DNA from: Apium graveolens
Lineage: Eukaryota > Streptophyta > Magnoliopsida > Apiales > Apiaceae
Length of the DNA: 64,000 nt
Assembly: GCF_009905375.1 (NCBI RefSeq)
Contig: NC_133653.1
Span: 91,499,671 to 91,563,670 of the forward strand
Direction: 5' to 3'
The notes beneath the pieces were generated by a model, which saw nothing but the letters and a program-made list of their open reading frames with translations, had not been told where the DNA came from and did no database searches. The position numbers were made by a program, and so were the translations under genes. Positions within the stretch are counted from its first letter, which is position 1. The number at the start of each line of letters is the position of its first letter. Below are positions 55,737-64,000 of the stretch, in pieces.

Positions 55737-56459
55737 ATGGCATCATCCACATCTTCTGAGAGGACTGTCACTGGATCGGTAGCCCCGGTGATACCACCAA
55801 CGCCAGTTGAGGTTGAGGTTCCAGCATAGATACCTCCACCATAGATACCATATAAGCAGCATTACCAGCCCTAGATGAGCTTCCAGATCCTGACATGTTT
55901 GATCATATGGAGTTTTTCGAGCCTTGATACCACCTCCACTACCTGTAGAGTATCAGTTCATACCTAAGGTTGAGGCAGAGTTTCCACCGGTTGTAGCTCC
56001 ACTTCCTCTGCCAGTATATGCTCTAGTGCCAGAGGTAATTTAGATGGCTCCGGTTGAGGGGATGGGGGAACATGATATAGGGCTACAGTTAGGATTACCT
56101 CAGCAGGGTGTTGATGGGATACCCAGGATTCAGTCGCAGGATTTAGTTGGATAGGTTAGAGGGCCGCACATGGTACCTTATCATGAGTATAACAGCATGA
56201 GAGAGGATGTGATTATTGGAGATCCCAGTGCAGGGAGATTATGGGATTGTTCGATCAGAGAGATAAAGGACCGTTATTAGCACTTCAGCCAGATTATCTG
56301 ATGAGACAGAGGTTATAGCAGACAGTTTACAGTGCTTCGCTTGAGTTGGATGCATTGATGCATGATGGGACTTATACCTTTCATCGAGCTATTCGTCTTG
56401 CTCAGTTCGTTATTGAGATTCTTCGTCAGGAGTTGAGCCGTATTCCGCCAGGATTATGA
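55737..56459 (+). pseudogene. pre-gag ORF remnant of gypsy-3
   Basis: The ATG at 55737 opens MASSTSSERTVTGSVAPVIP, rich in Pro/Val. The frame then has several TAG codons, and the middle reads better in another frame, so at least two indels occurred. The end (near 56340-56459) returns to the first frame with ELDALMHDGTYTFHRAIRLA and a helical tail before TGA. The family is unknown. It has the same position as the pre-gag ORF of gypsy-2. Confidence 0.5.
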
Positions 56460-57007
56460 CATATGACAGTGAATCAGAGATGTTGTAGTATATGTGATAT
56501 ATGTGGATAGAGGCAACTATAGTATAGTCAGACTAGATGTGTATGTGTGTATCCAGTTTTGATCTATGCTCGCAGCGGTTATGATAGACTCTATGTTAGA
56601 CTTTTGTATCAAGCATTAACACTCGATGCTGGTGTCTGTTATATAAAATAAACTTTTTCAACTTTCACTTTCATTTATTTAAATTTTTAGTCTTTACATC
56701 ATTTACATTTACTTTACTGCTTTATAGTCTTTCCATATCTTTAAATTCTGTTTTATTTTTGAAAAGATAAATGAAATGTTTAAAATGATGTTGTTCAGTT
56801 TATTTCTTTAACATTTTAAACTATTTCAAATGATTTCTTTAAAATCTTAAATTGTTTAAAATTTTTGTTTTAATATAATTGGAATTGTTTCTTTACTCAC
56901 TTTCAATTGTTTAAATTTTATGTTTTAATATAAGTCAATTTGTTTCTTCATCCACTATCAACTGTTTAATAAATTATTAAAATAATTGTTTGTTTATTAT
57001 CCGAAAA
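56460..57007 (+). other. spacer between pre-gag ORF and gag, gypsy-3
   Basis: About 550 bp of AT-rich sequence with repeated TTTAAA-type words and no ORF I can support. Confidence 0.6.
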
Positions 57008-58050
57008 ATGGCACCAAAAAGAAAGACCATAAATGAAACCTCCAACAGCAACTCTGAGGAACAGAATAATAACCCTATGAACCAAATGTTCCATCTGATG
57101 TAACAACAGATGGTATTGATGCAGGAGCAGATGCAACAACAACAGTTTCAGCAGTAAATGTTACAACAACCACCTCGTCCTGAACCTCAGATACCACCAG
57201 TTGTGCCTGTTGTTACTTTTAAGCAGTTTTAATCAGTTAAGCCTCCAGAATTTGAAGGCACGGTAGATCCTGCTAAGGCTAGAGCTTGGTTAAAAGAAAT
57301 GGAGAAAATGTTCGCGCTTGTGAAGGTTGAAGAGGATCAGAAGACTGATTTTGTTAGTTATTTTCTGAAAGGAGAAGCAAATTATTGGTGGGAATCCAAG
57401 AAAGCTTTAGAAGGAGAAGGCATTGTGACTTGGGATAGATTTACTGAATTGTTTAGGGAGAAATATTTTCCTCTCTATATGAAGAACCAGATGGAAATTA
57501 AGTTCTTGGAGTTGAAGCAAGGGAACACGTCGGTGACTGAATATGAAACCAAGTTTACAGAATTGGCTAGGTTTGTTCCGGAACAGGTTGATACTGATGA
57601 GAAATGGGCTAAGAGATTCCAACAGGGATTGCAACCATGGACTCGTAGCAGAGTGGCAGTATTTGAACTGACGACATATACGGTCGTGGTTCAGAAAACC
57701 ATGATCATTGAATGGGAAAGTGTGATGCCCCAAAAGGAAATGGGGCAAGGGAATTTTTAGAACCGTTCTAACAAGAAGCCGGGATTTCAAGCCCAGGCAA
57801 ATATAAACTTCAAAAGGACAGGACAAGGCAATCAGAGAGCATGTAATCATTTTCAAGCTCCAAACACGCAGGGAATGATTAGACCACCATTGCCATACTA
57901 CAAGACATGTGGTCAGAAATATACGGGCATCTGCAATAAAACAAATGTGACATGCTCCAAGTGTAAGCAGAAAGGACACTATTCCAATGAATGTCCAGAA
58001 GGGAGAATAAAAGTTACTTATTTCCAGTGAGAAGAAAGGGCATGTTGCCA
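57008..58050 (+). pseudogene. gag: gag of gypsy-3
   Basis: The ATG at 57008 opens MAPKRKTINETSNSNSEEQN. A Gln-rich N-terminus, then the gag core open from 57299 to 57760 (YFLKGEANYWWESKKALEG, LYMKNQMEIKFLELKQGN), then zinc knuckle CSKCKQKGHYSNEC near 57955-57995 and a broken second knuckle. Stops near 57101, 57157, 57228 and 57758 each fit CAA/CAG changed to TAA/TAG. Confidence 0.85.
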
Positions 58051-58057
58051 GGGACCA

Positions 58058-58578
58058 GTGATGGCGGCCAGTGTTCCAAGAGTATTGAAATTACCTCCAC
58101 CACCACAACAGAGTCAGCCTAGAATAAGGACTTTTAATATGACTATGAAAAAAGATGTGCAGAGTCCAACTGCAATTGCAGGTACGCTTTCTGTGAACTC
58201 GGTTAATGCAAAAGTATTGATTGATTCCGGAGCCACAGGATCCTTTATTTTTGAAGAATTTATTGATAAGATTTGTTGTGAAATTCAACGATCGGGCGAG
58301 ACGTTAATTATAACGACCAAGTTCTTGTAAATCAAGTATGTCCCGAGTGCGATATTGAAATAGCAGGACATCATTTCTTAGTTGACTTGATACCTTTCAA
58401 GTTAGGAGAGTTTGATGTTATTTTAGGAATGGATTGGTTAGTCGGTAATAATGCTCAGATTGATTGTGCGAATAAGAAAGTGAAATTACGAACTGCGAAG
58501 AATGCAATGGTAATATTTAGGGGTGAGAAACAGCGGAAGAAGTTCCTGACAATGATGCAGACTAAACGGTTGTTATGA
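58058..58578 (+). pseudogene. protease of gypsy-3
   Basis: The active site [12 protein letters not shown] lies near 58215-58250, in the open frame 58058-58330. After a frameshift the C-terminal part (FKLGEFDVILGMDWLVGNN) is open at 58387-58578, ending in TGA. It is an aspartic protease that would process Gag-Pol; broken here. Confidence 0.85.
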
Positions 58579-60641
58579 CAAAGATGTAAAGTTTATCTAA
58601 CTTATGTGTTGGATACTGACAAGGAAAGCCTGAGGATAGAAGATAATCCCGTTGTGTGTGAATTTCCTGATGTCTTTCCCGAAGAACTTCCAGGATTACC
58701 GCCGGATCGAGAAATTGAATTTACTATTGATTTAGCACAGGTACGGAACCAGTTTTGAAAGCTCCGTATCGAATGGCACCGGTTGAAATGAAAGAGTTGG
58801 CAACGCAATTGCAAGATCTTATATATAAAGCAATTATAAGACCAAGTGTATCCACATAGGGCACACCGATATTGTTTATGAAGAAGAAAGATAGCGGTAT
58901 GCGACTATGTATCGATTATCATGAATTGAATAAGTTAACTATCAAGAACAAGTATCATTTACCATGAATCGATGATTTGTTTGATCAGTTAAAAGGAGCC
59001 GCATAGTTTTCCAAGGTAAACTTGAGGTTGGGATACCATTAATTGAAGATCAAAGCTGAAGATATTCCCAAGACTGCTTTTCGTACCAGATATGAACATT
59101 ATGAATTTCTCGTAATGGCATTGGGATTGACAAATGCACCAGCATCGTTCATGGATCTGATGAACAGAGTATTCAAGAAGTACTTGGATAAATTTGTGAT
59201 TGTACTTATTGATGACATCTTGATTTACTCGGAGACTGAAGAAGAACATGTCGAGCATTTGAGGATTGTTTTGGAAATATTAAGAAAAGAATGGCTTTAT
59301 GCGAAGTTCTCGAAATGTGAATTCTGGTTAAGAGAAGTACAATTTTTGGGTTATATTATCAACATTGAAGGAATTAAAGTTGATCCAACAAAGATTGAAG
59401 CTGTATTGAATTGGGAGAGACCCATGACACCGTGGAAGTCAGAAGTTTCTTAGGACTGGCAGGTTATTAAAGAAGATTTTTTAAAGATTTCGCGAAAATA
59501 GCTACGCCATTAACCAAGTTAACTCGAAAGAATGAAAGGTTCAAATGGGATGAAGAATGTTAAGAAAGTTTTTAAAAATTGAAGAACCGATTGGTGACCG
59601 CACCTGTACTTGTACTAACAGATGAGCAAAGAGATTTTGTTATTTATAGTGATGCTTCCTACCGAGGACTAGGATGTGTATTAATGCAGCACGGAAACGT
59701 AATTGCATATACTTCTAGGCAACTGAAACCTCATGAACAGAAATATCATACGCATGATCTGGAACTAACAACAATCGTATTCACACTAAAACTTTGGAGA
59801 CATTATCTTTACGACGAGAAGTGTGAAATTTACACGTATCATAAAAGTCTAAAGTATATCTTTATGCAGAAGGAACTCAACATGAGATAGCGAAATGGCT
59901 AGAACTGATCAAGGATTATGATGTTACAATCAGCTATCATCCAGGAAAAGCAAATATCATGGCAGATACGCTATGTCGAAAGGATAAATTTAATATGTTA
60001 ACTTCTTCAGAAGAACTAGTCAAAGAATTTTGGAAATTGGAAATTGAAGTTTGTATTCCAGGTGAATTCACTGAAATGAACTATGCGATGACATTCCAGC
60101 CGGAACTGTTGGAAAAGATTCGAAGATGTCAAGAAGAAGTAATGAGTCAAGAAGACAACAACCTAACAGGAGAAGAAATCACCAGTCAAAAAGATGATAA
60201 AGGAATTCTACGATTTTCATCAAGAATCTGGATACCTAATGTACCAGAATTGAAAGAAGAAATCCTACGGGATGCTCACAACTCAAGATATTCCATACAT
60301 CCAGGAAGCACAAAGATGTATCGAGATTTGAAAGCAAACTTTTGGTGGCCAAACATGAAGAAAGAAATAGCAGAATGGGTAAGTAAATGCTATACATGCC
60401 AACGAGTCAAAGCAGAACATCAACATCCAACCGGATTACTAAAACCACTAGATATCCCGAAATGGAAATGGGAACATCTAGCGATGGATTTTGTGGTAGG
60501 ACTTCCAAGAACCATAGCAAATCATGATGCAATTTGGGTGATAATCGACATACTAACTAAGTCGGCACATTTTCTTCCAATCAACGAAATATTTTCACTG
60601 GACAAGTTAGTGCACTTATATCTCAAGGAAATTATAATGCA
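58579..60641 (+). pseudogene. pol: pol of gypsy-3 (RT, RNase H, half integrase)
   Basis: RT begins with [29 protein letters not shown] and the catalytic [11 protein letters not shown] follow, with five or more stops and a frameshift near 58740. RNase H is open at 59579-59890 ([16 protein letters not shown]). Integrase is open from 59959: finger [10 protein letters not shown] ... CYTCQRVKAEHQ, first catalytic Asp in MDFVVGLPRT. It is truncated at KEIIM by the gypsy-4 insertion, before the second Asp and Glu. Confidence 0.9.
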
Positions 60642-63600
60642 TGTGACACCCTCAATCTCGGGGTTAGGAAATAAGGACTCACACACCTCTATTCTAATAA
60701 TAAAATATGCATAAACCCCGATTAACTACTAACATGATCAACATGATAAAGTATGAGACAAGATTACAACTACCAATCATAAAATATAACTTACAAACCC
60801 AAAATATTACTAAATAATCAATATCGATTCCGGCTGGGAACCGACAGATAACCCATTGTATCTTTATACACCTCTTTCTAGGCGCGAGCTCACTCATAAC
60901 CTGTACTACCTGCTCTGGCAACTGGAAGCCCTCAACACGGTAGGGACTACCAGGTACGCTCTTACAAGCAGTGTGCCTAAGCCTGGCCATCTTCTTGCTT
61001 AACTGCCATGGTTAGATTAAGACAAAACAAATGAGTATAAAACTCAGCAAGTAACTATATAGCAGTTCTACAATACCAATTCTCAATATACTTTGAACAA
61101 ACTAGGGCATTCTATCTTAGCTAATCTAGGTGGCAGATTTCCATATATTTATTTTTGTTTTCTTTGGGATAAGGAAAGGGTATCCGAAGAATAGTTGGGC
61201 TTTCAAGAAACAAAGCTCGAAACAGGACGAAAGCCGACATTTATCACAATTCATTATAGGATCAAAATAGATCTTTCGGTAGGGGAAGCAACAATATTTC
61301 AAGATATAGAATCATTCATATGATCAACAATTTCAGGAATCAGGGTTCTGAGCTTTAAGCTCCACATTAATATAATCAACTCTTTTCAAAGTAGTATAAA
61401 CCATTTTCATTTCCAAAAATCAATTTACTGAATAAAAGTTTCAATTCCCTTTTTAAATAATCATTTAGAACCCTTGATTGGATCACTTATCTTTCCATTT
61501 CATTATATACGGGTGATCAGCCCGTATCGACCTCCATTTCGGTCTTTAAGGTACCATTCGGCATAATTTCAGCCTTAAATTGGACTAGTCCCACTAGCCT
61601 CTTACCATGACTGGACTAGTCCCACTAGCCTCTTACGTCTCAATCCAATCCATCAGGAATTCATTTGGAAAACCTTGAGTTGGAAAACAATAGGTTTTCT
61701 AAAATTCATTTTATCATTACCAAACCTTTGAAATCATTCAGACTCTTTCAAGTCGAAACTCATTCTTAATTCAGATTTTAAAGAAACAAAGTTCAGGGAG
61801 TGAATCAAAGATACGCAAGGAACAATTCTCAAGAATTTTGTATCAAGGATAATAAGGTACTAAATTTGAAGGATCAGTAATAACTTAGGGATCATTAGGG
61901 CGATCAAGAGAAACAGGGTATCATTAATAGAGTTATCCAAGATAATTAAAGGTTCAATATGATTCATGGCATTATAGGAAACTGGAACAGAAAGGCAGAT
62001 TATCAAAGGGTGAAATTAATAGGATTATCAATAACAGGTTATCAAGAAGAAGGGTACTTCCAATCAATATCAGGGTTTCATAGAGCAAGGGTTTTATACT
62101 TTAACAGTTCAATACTCTACATGGTATGAACAACATGTCCTTTATAATCATTTACACAAGTAATCAGAGTTACTTGCCTGAAATTGCTTTCCTGAGGGTT
62201 GAACTACTGCCACCTAGTATACTTTTCCCTTTCCTAGCCCGAATGCCCTCACACTCCGAATCTACAATAAAAACCAAAAATCTTAATTAGATTCCCAACT
62301 CTCGTCCCCGGAACGATCTCTCTATACGATAACTCGATTATATCTTTGACTCGAGCATACGAATATAGCTTATACAAATAAGCACACAGCACATAGCACA
62401 TAGCACAATCCTTTCTCGAAGTTTTTATATCCTTATATACCTAGCAATCAAAGCATACTCGCTTGACCTAGGCTATTTCTCAAATCACACTAACACGACT
62501 CTTTTACGAGTACTAGACCCATTTACAACCAAACATTTACGTCCACAACTATCACTTATATCTTTTAAAATCAACCAAATACGCATTTTAATTCATATAA
62601 ACACATAGCTTATTCTAAACCATTAAAGAATCATTCTCCTTTCTTTTAATTATAAAAATTCGAACCATAATCATACATATACAATCAAATTTCTCAAAAA
62701 TCACACCATACAACTTTAGTTCTAGCATGATTCCACATTTAAACTAGCACCATTTTCTTGATCAACAACCATTCGAACCAAAACATACATACATGCTCAC
62801 ATGCAATTCAATTTCAACTTATCACGATATCAAACACTTTATCTTTATCAAGTAAGCCAACTAAGTTCCTTAACACAATTGATTTTCACCTTAATTATAA
62901 CATGCATCCATTCATTCATCAAATTAATCCATTTTAACTCCATTTCATTCGGTAATAACTCAAATTCACATCTCAAGGACAAATCAATGACATGCACATC
63001 TTGATCCTTTTTAAAACTAACATGCAATCACTTTTAGGCTATTCACACTTAGTGTTTACCAAGATTATCTCACAAAAGTGAATTTCCTTTCTTATTAACT
63101 CAAAAATTCGAACCTAAACTTAGCATGCAACAATAATTCATTCCTTATTAATCTAATCACCATCCATCATTACTTTAATCAAGTCTACTCACAACAAACC
63201 ACTTTAAAGATTCAACCCATTCGGGTTTATCAAGAAAACACACATACAAAGATCAATCTTGACATGCAAAGTCCTATATCACATTTTCAACTTGTTTTTA
63301 ACTTAGTCATTTAACTCATTTTCATCAAGATTTCCGAAGCACAAAGCCAAACATCACCTAATGACTCAACCTTAATCAAATTATTCAATGCATGCATTCA
63401 CTTAATCACAAATCAATCTCTTTTAAACCCATTTTCCATTCGACAAACATTCAAAATTCACAATCCAAGAACCAAACTTTGACATGCATCACTAACTCCT
63501 CTTTTAAATCAACATGCAACTCTATTTCCTACTAATTAAGCTTAGTTCATACCAAGATCCAGTCACAAAATTCAATTTCCCTTTTTATTAGCATAAAGCC

Positions 63601-64000
63601 GCAGTAAAAACTCACATGCAAATCATAAATTTTGATTTTCTAAGCAACAATCACATGCACACATTCATTTCATAATCAAGGAAATCATTTTACCAATCAC
63701 ATACTCAATTTTCAACAAAAGAAACAAAACCCTTTTTCAAGCTTTCAAGAAACCATAACATGCAACATTAAAATCCAACAATCACATCATGGAAAACCCA
63801 CCGGCTCTCCTTTGGATCATGGCTGGTGGTGGTCGAACTTGAGAGAGTCCATGACGGATCTCTTCTCGAGTTTATGACCTCCAAAACCTCTTAAAATCAC
63901 TCTTATAGTTATGCTTCAAGAAATTATTTTTCTTAAACACAACCATAGTGATCACTTCAACAAAACCTTTATAATCACTTACATGCAAGTAGGAATTGAA
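60642..64000 (-). repeat. gypsy-4 LTR (3' LTR), continuing beyond the window
   Basis: TGTGACACCCTCAATC follows the probable TSD copy ATGCA (60637-60641). The layout resembles the LTRs of gypsy-1 and gypsy-2 read on the + strand (GTGAC/GTCACACC start, a GTGATCAGCC block near 61510), so I infer - strand orientation. At least 3.36 kb long. No credible gene; the remaining open frames are short and AT-biased. Confidence 0.7.
61581..61636 (+). repeat. 25-bp direct repeat, period 31
   Basis: TGGACTAGTCCCACTAGCCT plus CTTAC occurs at 61581-61605 and again at 61612-61636. Each unit also contains the short inverted core ACTAGT. A local tandem duplication within the gypsy-4 LTR. Confidence 0.85.

Larger units (their letters stand above)
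52336..60641 (+). mobile_element. gypsy-3: chromovirus-like Ty3/gypsy element, 5' part
   Basis: On the + strand: a 3.2-kb LTR, a decayed PBS, a long leader with a broken ORF, gag, protease, RT, RNase H and the first half of integrase, cut at 60641 by gypsy-4. Gag (LKQGNTSVTEYETKFTELAR) and pol resemble gypsy-2, so it is probably Tekay/Del-type too. It carries many stops and is older than gypsy-4. Confidence 0.9.

Noticed and set aside
61581..61636. Direct repeat as CRISPR-like or as an element terminus
   Set aside because: Only two units, no spacer series, and located well inside an LTR of a plant retrotransposon.

Overview
The window is a plant nuclear intergenic region made almost wholly of nested LTR retrotransposons. 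I see no host gene, rRNA, tRNA, CRISPR or bacterial-type feature. The evidence is Ty1/copia and Ty3/gypsy gag-pol proteins, primer-binding sites matching the 3' end of initiator tRNA-Met, long AT-rich LTRs, target-site duplications (TSDs) and heavy C-to-T nonsense decay. An angiosperm with a large, repeat-rich genome is most likely. The protein families feel eudicot to me, but I cannot name the species from sequence alone.

Layout, left to right. (1) 1-4276: a degenerate Ty1/copia element on the + strand with its 3' LTR (copia-1), inserted in the protease region of (2) 4277-8361, a Ty3/gypsy remnant on the - strand (gypsy-1: gag, start of protease, PBS, 2.7-kb LTR). Gypsy-1 lies in (3) a Sirevirus-like copia element, 'B' (- strand), seen as two pieces, 8362-9420 and 43718-51312. 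B is split by (4) gypsy-2, 9421-43717, a Tekay/Del-like chromovirus in the rare arrangement LTR-internal-LTR-internal-LTR, with a 5-bp TSD at its outer ends (one mismatch). The third LTR of gypsy-2 is split by (5) Sirevirus 'A', 30057-42238, with two 615-bp LTRs and its own TSD. A belongs to the same family as B but is younger. (6) 51313-52335 is a fragment of a third, older Sirevirus, 'C', into which B inserted. (7) 52336-60641 is a + strand chromovirus-like element (gypsy-3) inserted in C. (8) From 60642 to the window end is the LTR of a further gypsy element (gypsy-4, - strand) inserted in gypsy-3's integrase.

Insertion order from overlaps: C, then B into C, gypsy-1 and gypsy-2 into B, copia-1 into gypsy-1, A into gypsy-2; separately gypsy-3 into C, then gypsy-4 into gypsy-3.

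The most interesting biology is in Sireviruses A and B. Between pol and the 3' LTR they carry two extra sense-strand ORFs: a ~91-aa protein and a ~1,230-codon protein of unknown function. Each is preceded, in both elements and at similar spacing, by a TATA-like box and a pyrimidine-rich leader, as if each were its own transcription unit. Just upstream of the small gene's TATA box both elements keep a nested palindrome. The two elements also share a double stop plus splice-acceptor-like sequence between gag and pol, three internal polypurine-tract-like decamers, and a dispersed ATCAGAACTT motif. Element A has lost its reverse transcriptase by a clean deletion between 9-bp repeats.
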